Counted from the stretch's first letter, positions 1 to 6,836 are shown. The stretch: DNA of 9,343 nucleotides from an uncultured Achromobacter sp. (GCA_913775005.1 CAJYKY010000315.1:1-9343), one strand, 5' to 3'. Translations and numbers: made by a program. Notes: generated by a model from the letters alone, not told the origin.

Positions 1-540
1 CTCGATGTCCTGCGTGGCGTCGCACTGCCACCCCAGCACGGCCTGATCGCCCTGCCCGGTCACGGTCACGTCGCGCGGATAGCGGCCGATCAAAGTGTAG
101 GTCTCGGTGTCGTAGTCGATGCCCAGAAAGCGGCGCACCCGCAGCGACGGCACATCAAAGATGGGCACCGGCTGCGGAAACTCGGCTTCAACATAGGTGT
201 TGAGATCGCCCTCCACCTGCAACTCCAGACGCGTGCCGGCGGGCATCAAGGTGCCAGCCACGGTCTGCGGGGCGTCGAGCGTGACGCGGCGCGCCGCCTG
301 GCTGCGTTCGCTTTCGCGTTCGATCTGCCAGATGGCGGTATGGACGAACACATAGAAGGCGAACGGAATCGCCAGCACCACAAACACGGCGGCGGACGTC
401 TTCCAGTACTTGCGCACCGTGCGCCGGTGCGCGGCGCTTGCGGCCAGGACCACGGCCCAGCCCAGCAGCACAAGGCCGGCGATGAAACCGGCGGATAACA
501 ACAGGAAGAAACTGGCCGATGGAAGTGCGACGGGAATCAT
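1..540 (-). CDS. Hypothetical membrane protein, 5' part only (runs off left edge)
   Basis: An open frame of 180 codons runs from an ATG at 540-538 to the window edge without a stop. I do not recognise the family. Two hydrophobic stretches are visible at about residues 10-35 and 48-72, separated by a basic linker (HRRTVRKYWK), so it is probably anchored in the inner membrane by two helices. After a charged segment (IERESER, about 73-79) comes a beta-rich soluble part with phrases such as AGTRLELQVEG and a GW-x-C element near residues 170-173. No catalytic motif is apparent. Codon use looks like the neighbours: GC-rich third positions throughout, while the overlapping frames give Arg/Pro-rich nonsense. 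The start is uncertain. No Shine-Dalgarno sequence precedes the ATG, and an in-frame TTG at 591-589 is possible, but an in-frame stop at 597-595 limits extension. The gltA terminator lies upstream, so it is probably transcribed separately or by read-through. Confidence 0.72.
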   Translation of the reverse strand, partial: MIPVALPSASFFLLLSAGFIAGLVLLGWAVVLAASAAHRRTVRKYWKTSAAVFVVLAIPFAFYVFVHTAIWQIERESERSQAARRVTLDAPQTVAGTLMPAGTRLELQVEGDLNTYVEAEFPQPVPIFDVPSLRVRRFLGIDYDTETYTLIGRYPRDVTVTGQGDQAVLGWQCDATQDIE

Positions 541-600
541 GCGGCAGATGATATCCGCTAACGTCCGCCGCTTGCGCCGCCTGCTCGGCAAGCGTCAATA

Positions 601-626
601 AAAAAACCGCCCGAAGGCGGTTTTTT
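601..626 (-). terminator. Rho-independent terminator of the sdh-gltA operon
   Basis: There is a perfect 11-bp inverted repeat: AAAAAACCGCC at 601-611 and GGCGGTTTTTT at 616-626. Read on the minus strand the loop is TTCG closed by a C-G pair, the exceptionally stable cUUCGg tetraloop, and the stem is followed by a run of T. It starts 20 bases past the gltA stop codon. The A/T flanks are symmetric, so it could also stop plus-strand transcription, but no plus-strand gene needs it. Confidence 0.93.
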
Positions 627-645
627 GCTGATGCGGCAAGGCGGA

Positions 646-1956
646 TTAACGCTTGTCCATCGGGGGCACGTCGCGGGTGACCGAACCCGTGAACAGCTGG
701 CGCGGACGACCAATCTTGTAGTCGGGATCCGACAGCATTTCGTTCCACTGGGCAATCCAGCCCACCGTGCGGGCCAGCGCGAAGATGGCCGTGAACAGCG
801 AGGTCGGGATGCCGATGGCGCGTTGAACGATACCCGAGTAGAAGTCCACGTTCGGGTACAGCTTGCGCTGGACGAAGTACGGATCCGACAGAGCGATGCG
901 TTCCAGTTCCAGGGCCAGCTTGAACAGCGGGTCGTTTTCCAGGCCCAGGGCCGAGAGCACTTCCTTGCAGGTTTCCTGCATCAGCTTGGCACGCGGGTCG
1001 TAGTTCTTGTAGACGCGGTGGCCAAAGCCCATCAGGCGCACGCCCGAGTTCTTGTCCTTGACCTTCTCCATGAACTCACCGACCTTGTCGATGCCGCCAT
1101 TGGCTTGCAGCTCTTCCAGCATTTGCAGGCAAGCTTCGTTGGCGCCGCCGTGAGCCGGGCCCCACAGGCAAGCCACGCCAGCCGAGATGGCTGCGAACGG
1201 GTTCGTGCCCGACGAGCCGCACAGGCGCACGGTCGAGGTCGACGCGTTTTGCTCGTGGTCGGCGTGCAGGATGAAGATGCGGTCCAGTGCGCGTTCAACG
1301 ACTTCGTTGACCTTGTAGTCTTCGCACGGCGTGGCGAACATCATGCGCAGGAAGTTGCCCGTGTAGGACAGGTTGTTCTGCGGGTAGATGAACGGTTGGC
1401 CTTGCGAGTACTTGTACGCCATCGCAACCAGCGTCGGCATCTTGGCGATCAGGCGGATGGCCGAGATGTGGCGATGCTGCGGGTTCGTGATGTCGGTGGA
1501 GTCGTGGTAGAACGCGGACAGCGCGCCAACCAGACCCGTCAGCACGGCCATCGGGTGAGCGTCGCGGCGGAAGCCACGCAGGAAGAAATGCAGTTGCTCG
1601 TTGACCATCGTGTGATGGGTCACTTGCGAATCAAAGTCAGCCTTCTGAGCCTCGTTCGGCAGTTCGCCGTTCAGGATCAAATAGCAGATGTCCATGAAGT
1701 CGCAGTTGACGGCCAGCTGCTCGATGGGGAAGCCGCGGTACAGCAGCTCGCCCTTGTCGCCGTCGATGTACGTGATACCCGATTCGCAAGCGGCGGTGGA
1801 CATGAAGCCCGGGTCAAACGTAAACATGCCCGTCTGGCCATACAGCTTGCGGATGTCGATCACATCCGGACCGACCGTGCCCTTGTAGACAGGGAACTCA
1901 ATGGGTGCGCTGCCATCCGAGAAGGATAGAGTGGCTTTTTTGTCAGACAGGTTCAT
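646..1956 (-). CDS. gltA: Citrate synthase (type II)
   Basis: This gene encodes the cytoplasmic enzyme that condenses acetyl-CoA with oxaloacetate to citrate, the entry step of the TCA cycle. The 436-residue product matches the usual length of the Gram-negative, NADH-sensitive type II family. The expected active-site triad is visible: His269 in GPAHGGANEA, His313 in GFGHRVYKNYDPR and Asp371 in NVDFYSG. The N-terminal beta-rich domain of this family is present (about residues 1-60). The ATG at 1956-1954 was chosen because GAGAGGA lies six bases upstream. An in-frame GTG at 1971 would add five residues (MRGNN) but overlaps that ribosome-binding site. The gene is last in the sdhCDAB-sdhE-gltA block, 20 bases after the sdhE stop, and is followed by a strong terminator, so it is most likely co-transcribed with sdh. 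Confidence 0.97.
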   Translation of the reverse strand: MNLSDKKATLSFSDGSAPIEFPVYKGTVGPDVIDIRKLYGQTGMFTFDPGFMSTAACESGITYIDGDKGELLYRGFPIEQLAVNCDFMDICYLILNGELPNEAQKADFDSQVTHHTMVNEQLHFFLRGFRRDAHPMAVLTGLVGALSAFYHDSTDITNPQHRHISAIRLIAKMPTLVAMAYKYSQGQPFIYPQNNLSYTGNFLRMMFATPCEDYKVNEVVERALDRIFILHADHEQNASTSTVRLCGSSGTNPFAAISAGVACLWGPAHGGANEACLQMLEELQANGGIDKVGEFMEKVKDKNSGVRLMGFGHRVYKNYDPRAKLMQETCKEVLSALGLENDPLFKLALELERIALSDPYFVQRKLYPNVDFYSGIVQRAIGIPTSLFTAIFALARTVGWIAQWNEMLSDPDYKIGRPRQLFTGSVTRDVPPMDKR

Positions 1957-1962
1957 GTTATT

Positions 1963-1969
1963 TCCTCTC
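1963..1969 (-). promoter_or_regulatory. Ribosome-binding site that fixes the gltA start
   Basis: On the minus strand GAGAGGA lies six bases before the ATG at 1956. It overlaps the alternative upstream GTG (1971-1969), which argues for the downstream ATG as the true start. Confidence 0.75.
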
Positions 1970-1976
1970 ACATTAA

Positions 1977-2237
1977 TCAGAGTGCGCGCATCTGGCCAAT
2001 AATGCCCCGAAGCCTGGGGGTATCCAGGGCGCCTTCGAGTTCCTTGCGGGCCAGCAGCAGGTCGAGAAGATCGTTGTCTCCCATCTCGAACAGCTGGGTC
2101 AATGCGGCCACATCATCATCGGTAAGTTCAGCCTCGTAAGCGTCGAGATACCGAGTGATGATCAAGTCGTTTTCGAGCAGGCCGCGGCGCGCCCGCCAAC
2201 GCAGACGCGCCCGCTCCAGTTCAGTTAGCCTGCTCAT
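1977..2237 (-). CDS. sdhE: FAD assembly factor SdhE (succinate dehydrogenase flavinylation)
   Basis: This is a small cytoplasmic chaperone that promotes covalent attachment of FAD to SdhA. The 86-residue product has the family hallmark RGxxE as Arg18-Gly19-Leu-Leu-Glu22 in ARRGLLENDLII. The rest fits the expected acidic five-helix fold, with TRYLDAYEAELTDDDV and a MGDNDLLDLLL stretch. It sits between sdhB (42 bases upstream) and gltA (20 bases downstream) on the same strand. This placement is common in betaproteobacteria and couples its supply to complex II synthesis. The ribosome-binding site is poor: only GGTG precedes the ATG at 2237. Translation may be modest or coupled, which would suit an assembly factor needed in small amounts. 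Older databases may list it as a DUF339/YgfY protein or a TPR-repeat protein. Confidence 0.94.
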   Translation of the reverse strand: MSRLTELERARLRWRARRGLLENDLIITRYLDAYEAELTDDDVAALTQLFEMGDNDLLDLLLARKELEGALDTPRLRGIIGQMRAL

Positions 2238-2279
2238 CGTTACACCATAAATACAAAAGTCTTCACGCTAGATAGACAA

Positions 2280-2996
2280 CTAGACCGTCCGGCGGACCAT
2301 CAGTTCCTTGATCTTGCCGATCGCCTTGGTCGGGTTCAGGCCCTTCGGACAGACGTCGACGCAGTTCATGATGGTGTGGCAACGGAACAGGCGGTACGGG
2401 TCTTCCAGGTTGTCCAGACGCTCGCCGGTGGCTTCGTCGCGGCTATCCGCGATGAAGCGATAGGCTTGCAGCAGGCCGGCCGGGCCGACGAACTTGTCCG
2501 GGTTCCACCAGAACGACGGGCAGGACGTGGAACAGCATGCGCACAGAATGCACTCATACAGACCGTCGAGCTCTTCGCGGGCCTCGGGCGATTGCAGGCG
2601 CTCTTTTTCGGGCGGCGGCGCATCGTTGATGAGGTACGGGCGAATCGAGTGGTACTGGTTGAAGAAGTGCGTCATGTCCACGATCAGGTCGCGGATGACG
2701 GGCAGGCCCGGCAGCGGACGCAGAACGATGGGTTCCTTCAATTCACGCAGGTTCGTCGTGCAGGCCAGACCGTTCTTGCCGTTGATGTTCATGGCGTCCG
2801 AACCGCACACGCCTTCACGGCACGAGCGGCGCAGGGCCAGGCTGTCATCGACGTCGTTCTTGATGCGAACCAGCGCATCAAGCAGCATCTTGTCGGTGGG
2901 CTGGAGTTCAACGTCCAGCTTCTGCATGTACGGGCGCTCGTCCTTGTCCGGATCGTAGCGGTAGATTTCGAACTTGACGATTCTCTTGGTGCTCAT
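2280..2996 (-). CDS. sdhB: Succinate dehydrogenase iron-sulfur subunit
   Basis: SdhB carries electrons from the SdhA flavin to ubiquinone through three iron-sulfur clusters on the cytoplasmic face of the inner membrane. The 238-residue product has the same length as E. coli SdhB and, by my count, its C-terminal ligand cysteines fall at the same numbers. The [2Fe-2S] ligands are Cys59, Cys64, probably Asp67, and Cys79 in CREGVCGSDAMNINGKNGLA-C. The [4Fe-4S] ligands are Cys149, Cys152, Cys155 and Cys216. The [3Fe-4S] ligands are Cys159, Cys206 and Cys212. Quinone-site residues Pro160, Trp164 and His207 are present. It follows sdhA by 18 bases. The ATG at 2996 has only a weak GAG-type ribosome-binding site, so translational coupling to sdhA is plausible. 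No defect is visible. Confidence 0.97.
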   Translation of the reverse strand: MSTKRIVKFEIYRYDPDKDERPYMQKLDVELQPTDKMLLDALVRIKNDVDDSLALRRSCREGVCGSDAMNINGKNGLACTTNLRELKEPIVLRPLPGLPVIRDLIVDMTHFFNQYHSIRPYLINDAPPPEKERLQSPEAREELDGLYECILCACCSTSCPSFWWNPDKFVGPAGLLQAYRFIADSRDEATGERLDNLEDPYRLFRCHTIMNCVDVCPKGLNPTKAIGKIKELMVRRTV

Positions 2997-3014
2997 AATG
3001 GGCTCTATCCGGAC

Positions 3015-4793
3015 TTAGAAGGTACGCGCCTTGGGCGGGAAGGACTCAACCGTCAGCGGCTTCATCTGCACAGGCTTGTACTCCAGGCGGCTGCCTTCGG
3101 AGTACCACAGCGTGTGCTTCAGCCAGTTTTCGTCGTCACGCGTCGGGTGGTCGTCCAGCGCGTGAGCGCCACGGCTTTCCGTGCGGGCGGCGGCCGACTT
3201 GATCGTGGCGCGGGCCACTTCGGTCATGTTGGCCAGTTCCAGCGCTTCGACGCGCGCGGTGTTGAACACCTTGGACTTGTCCTTGAAGTAGATATTGTCG
3301 GCTTGCTTGGCCAGATCTTCGATCTGCGTCACGCCTTCGTTCAGCAGTTCCAGCGTGCGGAACACGCCGCAGTGGCGCTGCATCGAGAAGCGGATGGCGT
3401 TGCCGATGTCTTGCGTCTTTTCGCCCGAGGTACGTGTTTCCAGCTTGTTGATGCGATCCAGCGAGAAGTCCACGGCTTCCTTCGGCAGATCCTGGTGCGC
3501 GCGCTGGCGCTCCGGATGCGAATTCACGATGTGGTTGCCGGTGGCGCGGCCGAACACGATCAGGTCCAGCAGCGAGTTCGTGCCCAGGCGGTTGGCGCCG
3601 TGCACCGACACGGCGGCGCATTCGCCCACCGCGTACAAGCCGTTGACGATCTTGTTCTCGCCGTTGACGCGCGAGAGCACCTGGCCGTGGTAGTTGGCCG
3701 GGATGCCGCCCATCTGGTAGTGGATGGTCGGAACGACGGGGATCGGTTCCTTGATCGGGTCCACGTTGCCGAACTTGATGGCGATTTCGCGGATCGACGG
3801 CAGACGCTTGTTGATGACGTCGGCGCCCAGGTGGTCGAGCTTCAGAACGACGTAGCTGCCGTCCGGGCCGCAACCACGGCCTTCCTTGATTTCCTGGTCC
3901 ATCGAGCGGGACACGAAGTCACGCGGAGCCAAGTCCTTCAGCGTGGGCGCATAGCGCTCCATGAAGCGTTCGCCATCCTTGTTCAACAGGATGCCGCCTT
4001 CGCCGCGCACGCCTTCCGTGATCAGCACGCCCGCGCCGGCCACGCCGGTCGGGTGGAACTGCCAGAATTCCATGTCTTGCAGCGGGATGCCGGCGCGAGC
4101 CGCCATGCCCAGGCCGTCACCGGTGTTGATGAAGGCGTTGGTGGAAGCAGCCCAGATACGGCCTGCACCGCCGGTGGCCAGCACCGTGGTCTTGGCTTCC
4201 AGGATGTAGATTTCGCCCGTTTCCATTTCCAGCGCGGTCACGCCGACGACGTCGCCAGCTTCGTTGCGCAGCAGGTCCAGCGCCATCCATTCGACGAAGA
4301 ACTGGGTGCGGGCGGCAACGTTGCGTTGGTAGAGCGTGTGCAGCAGCGCGTGGCCGGTGCGGTCGGCGGCGGCACAGGCGCGCTGCACCGGCTTTTCACC
4401 GAAGTTGGCGGTGTGGCCGCCGAACGGACGCTGATAGATCGTGCCGTCGGGGTTGCGGTCAAACGGCATGCCGAAGTGCTCGAGCTCGTACACGGCGTTC
4501 GGCGCTTCGCGGCACATGAATTCAATAGCGTCCTGGTCGCCCAGCCAATCCGACCCCTTGACGGTGTCGTACATGTGCCAGTACCAGTTGTCTTCGCTCA
4601 TGTTGCCCAGGGAGGCGCTCACGCCGCCTTGTGCGGCAACGGTGTGCGAACGCGTGGGGAACACTTTGGACAGCACTGCAACCGACAGGCCCGCTTGGGA
4701 CAGTTGCAGCGAACAACGCATGCCGGCTCCACCGGCGCCAACGACCACCACATCAAACTGGCGGCGCGGCAAGGATTTCATGACAGAGACCAC
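3015..4793 (-). CDS. sdhA: Succinate dehydrogenase flavoprotein subunit
   Basis: SdhA is the catalytic subunit of complex II and oxidises succinate to fumarate at a covalently bound FAD. The product is 592 residues, close to the usual length of about 590. The dinucleotide-binding motif GAGGAG is at 19-24. The FAD-linking histidine is His50 in PTRSHTVAAQGG. The dicarboxylate-site residues His247 (FHPTG), Arg291 (LAPRDFVSR), His358 (IHYQMGG) and Arg402 (GANRLGTNS) are all present. The start is ambiguous. The GTG at 4793 has GGAG ten bases upstream, while the ATG at 4781 (588 residues, MKSLPRRQ) has no ribosome-binding site at a useful distance. I prefer the GTG slightly. It begins three bases after the sdhD stop, which implies coupled translation within the operon. 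Confidence 0.97.
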   Translation of the reverse strand: MVSVMKSLPRRQFDVVVVGAGGAGMRCSLQLSQAGLSVAVLSKVFPTRSHTVAAQGGVSASLGNMSEDNWYWHMYDTVKGSDWLGDQDAIEFMCREAPNAVYELEHFGMPFDRNPDGTIYQRPFGGHTANFGEKPVQRACAAADRTGHALLHTLYQRNVAARTQFFVEWMALDLLRNEAGDVVGVTALEMETGEIYILEAKTTVLATGGAGRIWAASTNAFINTGDGLGMAARAGIPLQDMEFWQFHPTGVAGAGVLITEGVRGEGGILLNKDGERFMERYAPTLKDLAPRDFVSRSMDQEIKEGRGCGPDGSYVVLKLDHLGADVINKRLPSIREIAIKFGNVDPIKEPIPVVPTIHYQMGGIPANYHGQVLSRVNGENKIVNGLYAVGECAAVSVHGANRLGTNSLLDLIVFGRATGNHIVNSHPERQRAHQDLPKEAVDFSLDRINKLETRTSGEKTQDIGNAIRFSMQRHCGVFRTLELLNEGVTQIEDLAKQADNIYFKDKSKVFNTARVEALELANMTEVARATIKSAAARTESRGAHALDDHPTRDDENWLKHTLWYSEGSRLEYKPVQMKPLTVESFPPKARTF

Positions 4794-4796
4794 GGC

Positions 4797-5180
4797 TTAA
4801 ATGCTCCAGAGGATTTGCGCGAAGTAAACGACCGTACCGATCAACCAGAGGATCGTCAGCACTTGCAACAGCAAGCGCAAGCCCACCGGCTTGACGTAGT
4901 CCATCCAGACGTCGCGCACGCCAATCCAGGCATGCCAGGCCAACGCAAAGAATGCAAGGGAGGCCAGGATTTGGCCAACCGGAATGAAGCCCACGTAGAA
5001 GTTGAACAGCTTGACCCAGTGTTCATACGTGAAGGCGGGCATCATCAGAATGCCGACGAGCAGCACCAGCGTGTACACGGCCATGATGACGGCGGTGATG
5101 CGCTGAACGATGAAATCCATGACCCCGTAGTGCGCACCGACGACCAGGCGCTTGGGTCCGTAATTTTTAGCGGCGGCCAT
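4797..5180 (-). CDS. sdhD: Succinate dehydrogenase membrane anchor subunit D
   Basis: SdhD and SdhC together anchor complex II in the inner membrane, bind heme b and form the ubiquinone pocket. The 127-residue product shows three hydrophobic helices at about 24-48, 58-88 and 99-124. The heme-ligand histidine is His83 in AWHAWIGVRD, and the quinone-site pair Asp94-Tyr95 sits in MDYVKP. Both are spaced as in E. coli SdhD, shifted by 12 residues. Its ATG immediately follows the sdhC stop codon (TAAATG, no spacer), which strongly suggests coupled translation and a 1:1 ratio of the two anchors. It is followed by sdhA after three bases. Confidence 0.95.
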   Translation of the reverse strand: MAAAKNYGPKRLVVGAHYGVMDFIVQRITAVIMAVYTLVLLVGILMMPAFTYEHWVKLFNFYVGFIPVGQILASLAFFALAWHAWIGVRDVWMDYVKPVGLRLLLQVLTILWLIGTVVYFAQILWSI

Positions 5181-5597
5181 TTACAGCACTCCGAACAGTT
5201 TGAGAGCGAACACCAGCGTCAGCGCCAGGCTGACACCGAAGACCACGCCGGCGCTTTTCTTGGCCGACAGCTTGTCGATACCGATGTGCAGGTCCAGCAG
5301 CAGGTAGCGGATGCCAGCACAGAAGTGATGCAGGTAGCCCCAGACGAGGACCAGGAAGACAAGCTTGACGATCGGGTTGGCCGCGATGGAGGCGATCCAG
5401 GCAAACGACTGCGGTGCGGCCACGCTTGCTGCGAACAGCGGAACGATGACCAAGGGCAAACAGAGGAACAGCAAAATGCCGCTGATGCGGTGCAAGATGG
5501 ACAGCTTGCCGGCCAGGGGCAGGCGATAAGAGAACGCAACTTGGGCGAGCCCAATATTGCGAAACTGCGGACGTGGCTTGGCAGCGGTGTCGGACAT
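5181..5597 (-). CDS. sdhC: Succinate dehydrogenase cytochrome b556 subunit C
   Basis: SdhC is the first gene of the complex II operon and encodes the other membrane anchor. The 138-residue product has the family signature LSILHRISG, with Ser33 and Arg37 matching the E. coli quinone-site Ser27/Arg31. The likely axial heme ligand is His91 in the second motif (YLHHFCAGIRYLLLD). Hydrophobic helices lie at about 39-60, 76-99 and 116-136. The ATG at 5597 is preceded by GAGG six bases upstream, one of the better ribosome-binding sites in the operon, as expected for the leading cistron. A candidate promoter lies about 75-100 bases upstream of the ATG. The 121-base gap to the upstream GntR gene separates it from that gene. 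Confidence 0.96.
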   Translation of the reverse strand: MSDTAAKPRPQFRNIGLAQVAFSYRLPLAGKLSILHRISGILLFLCLPLVIVPLFAASVAAPQSFAWIASIAANPIVKLVFLVLVWGYLHHFCAGIRYLLLDLHIGIDKLSAKKSAGVVFGVSLALTLVFALKLFGVL

Positions 5598-5669
5598 GAC
5601 GGCCTCGGTGTTTCTGAACTAGGGAATCGTGACGGCGAAAGTGCCGTGGCCCTTTCGGGCAAACACGGT

Positions 5670-5699
5670 ATTTTCGCCCAGAGATTGGGTTGGTATCAA
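5670..5699 (-). promoter_or_regulatory. Candidate sigma-70 promoter for sdhCDAB-sdhE-gltA
   Basis: On the minus strand a -35 like TTGATA (5699-5694) and a -10 like GAAAAT (5675-5670) are separated by 18 bases. They lie in the gap between the regulator gene and sdhC. Matches to consensus are 5/6 and 4/6. This would give a leader of roughly 65 bases before the sdhC ATG. No clear terminator follows the regulator gene, so read-through from it could also contribute. Confidence 0.4.
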
Positions 5700-5718
5700 A
5701 TCGTAGTTAAAAAGCTCA

Positions 5719-6525
5719 TCAATTCAGACTATTGCGGTAGTGGTATCGATCGGTCAAGTACAACCCCCGGCGAATTTCCATGGGGCGGTCACCATAGGTG
5801 TACGACACCCGATCTACCTGCAACAACGGCGTGCCGGCGGGAACATTAAGCAGCGGACAGACTTCGGCCGGCGCGATCACCGCGCGCAGCTTCTCGTCCG
5901 CGCGCACCATGCTGACGCCGAACTCGGATTCGAACAGACCATAGAGCGGTGCCTTATTGGCAGCCAGCAGCTCCAGGGTGAGTCCACGAAAAATGGAACC
6001 CGGCAGCCAGATGTCGTCCACGACGGTGGGCGTCTGCCCCATGGACAGCAGGCGCCGGATCATGACAACCGTTTCACCCGCCCGCAAATCCAGCGCCCGG
6101 GCGATCTCTGCGGGCGCGCGCAGGCGCCGGCATTCCAGAATACGGCTTTCGGCGCGGCCGGGTTCGCCTTCTTCATCGGCGGCCAGGCGCAGGAACCGGT
6201 AACGGACGCGGGCTTCGTGGTGGGTAGCGACAAAGGTGCCCTTGCCTTGACGGCGCAGCAGCATGTGCTCGGCCGCAAGCTCATCAACCGCCTTGCGCAC
6301 CGTGCCCTGGCTCACCTGAAAACGGGCGGCCAGATCGATTTCGCTGGGGATGAGTTCACCGGGCTTCCATTCGCCGCGCTCAAGGCTTTGAACGAGCAGA
6401 TCCTTGATCTGGCGATAGAGCGGACTGAAAGCGGCCCCCTCGCCCGTTGAACGGGCGGCGCGTGTGCGTAAGGAGGTTTCGGGCCGAGGCTCTGCCATGG
6501 ATCTTCTTGAAAGTGTCATGTTCAT
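5719..6525 (-). CDS. GntR-family (HutC subfamily, UTRA domain) transcriptional regulator
   Basis: This is a DNA-binding regulator of 268 residues. An N-terminal winged helix-turn-helix of GntR type spans about residues 34-100 (LYRQIKDLL..., recognition region FQVSQGTVRKAVDELAAE, wing RRQGKGTFVA). A UTRA ligand-binding domain follows at about 108-262 (EIARALDLRAGE, DDIWLPGSIF and RRGLYLTDRYHYR are typical HutC-subfamily phrases). The first ~33 residues are Arg/Ser-rich and probably disordered. The start is unclear: ATGs at 6525, 6519 and 6498 are all in frame and none has a strong ribosome-binding site. It lies between the sdh operon (same strand) and the divergent mdh, so I infer that it controls these TCA genes and itself. 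The palindromic half-sites at 6675-6695 are a candidate target. The ligand cannot be read from the sequence; a TCA or methylcitrate-pathway acid is a guess. Confidence 0.92.
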   Translation of the reverse strand: MNMTLSRRSMAEPRPETSLRTRAARSTGEGAAFSPLYRQIKDLLVQSLERGEWKPGELIPSEIDLAARFQVSQGTVRKAVDELAAEHMLLRRQGKGTFVATHHEARVRYRFLRLAADEEGEPGRAESRILECRRLRAPAEIARALDLRAGETVVMIRRLLSMGQTPTVVDDIWLPGSIFRGLTLELLAANKAPLYGLFESEFGVSMVRADEKLRAVIAPAEVCPLLNVPAGTPLLQVDRVSYTYGDRPMEIRRGLYLTDRYHYRNSLN

Positions 6526-6600
6526 CCGGATGATGGGAGGCTGGCGTAAAAACAGGACTTAGTCCGACCGCTCGCCCACATCCAAAAATGCGCCGGCAAA

Positions 6601-6618
6601 GGCACGGTAAGCCGTGCC
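6601..6618 (-). repeat. Perfect 7-bp hairpin in the presumed GntR-gene leader
   Basis: GGCACGG (6601-6607) and CCGTGCC (6612-6618) are perfect reverse complements around a TAAG loop. It lies downstream of the candidate leftward promoter, so it would be in the transcript leader about 75-95 bases before the first ATG. No T-run follows on the minus strand, so it is not a standard terminator. Confidence 0.6.
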
Positions 6619-6642
6619 GCGACGCATTCGAATAAACGCTCT

Positions 6643-6672
6643 ATTGTGGCATATCGGGCGGGAAGCTGTCCA
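6643..6672 (-). promoter_or_regulatory. Candidate leftward promoter for the GntR gene
   Basis: On the minus strand a TGGACA-like -35 (6672-6667) and a CACAAT-like -10 (6648-6643) are 18 bases apart. Matches to consensus are 5/6 and 4/6. The -35 ends three bases from the palindromic operator candidate, consistent with autoregulation. Confidence 0.4.
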
Positions 6673-6674
6673 AC

Positions 6675-6695
6675 GTCTTATGTCTTATATAAGAT
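6675..6695. promoter_or_regulatory. Candidate GntR operator: three contiguous 7-base half-sites
   Basis: GTCTTAT occurs twice in tandem (6675-6681 and 6682-6688) and is followed directly by its near-complement ATAAGAT (6689-6695). The last two units create a perfect 12-base palindrome, TCTTATATAAGA (6683-6694). It sits between the leftward -35 (ends at 6672) and the rightward -35 (starts at 6706). Dimeric GntR proteins bind short palindromes of this size. Assignment to the adjacent regulator is inference from position; a similar motif near TCA genes of related bacteria is only a recollection. Confidence 0.6.
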
Positions 6696-6705
6696 AGAAG
6701 AGCGT

Positions 6706-6734
6706 TTGACGCCCCCTGCAAATCGTTCTAGGAT
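6706..6734 (+). promoter_or_regulatory. Candidate sigma-70 promoter for mdh
   Basis: TTGACG (6706-6711) and TAGGAT (6729-6734) are separated by the optimal 17 bases, with 5/6 and 4/6 matches to consensus. Transcription would start near 6741, giving a leader of about 115 bases. The operator candidate ends 11 bases upstream of the -35. A protein bound there would be centred near -55, a position compatible with activation as well as with blocking the opposing promoter. Confidence 0.6.
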
Positions 6735-6817
6735 TCACGACGGCCAAGGCCCCGCAAACCCGCGACGCGGGCGTGGCAGAAGCGCCTGAATTTTTACGGC
6801 CAACGATTACACTGATC

Positions 6818-6836
6818 GGTGAGATTTTTTCTCGCC
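6818..6836 (+). repeat. Hairpin just upstream of the mdh ribosome-binding site
   Basis: GGTGAGA (6818-6824) pairs with TCTCGCC (6830-6836) through seven pairs, one of them G-U, around a TTTTT loop. It ends nine bases before the GGAG of mdh, so it could affect mRNA stability or ribosome loading without hiding the site. A smaller hairpin, CCCGC-GAC-GCGGG, lies at 6759-6771. Confidence 0.5.

Noticed and set aside
593..598. A TTGACG -35 candidate (minus strand) for the membrane protein at 1-540
   Set aside because: No -10-like sequence lies at a suitable distance; the sequence 17 bases downstream is GCAAGC.
188..748. A 186-codon minus-strand open frame overlapping the gltA 3' end
   Set aside because: It is a different frame from the membrane protein at 1-540. 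It reads through the terminator and overlaps gltA, and its Arg/Pro/His-rich sequence lacks hydrophobic segments or motifs.
625..1929. A 434-codon plus-strand open frame opposite gltA
   Set aside because: It is antisense shadow with biased composition and no recognisable motif; gltA on the other strand is certain.
5649..5660. A short hairpin (GCCC-TTTC-GGGC) before sdhC
   Set aside because: It has only four pairs and does not extend, so it is expected by chance at this GC content.
2376..5849. A 1157-codon open frame on the plus strand
   Set aside because: It lies opposite sdhB, sdhA, sdhD and sdhC, which have full family motifs. Its His/Gln/Val/Arg-rich translation is the usual antisense shadow of GC-rich genes, and it crosses gene boundaries without domains.
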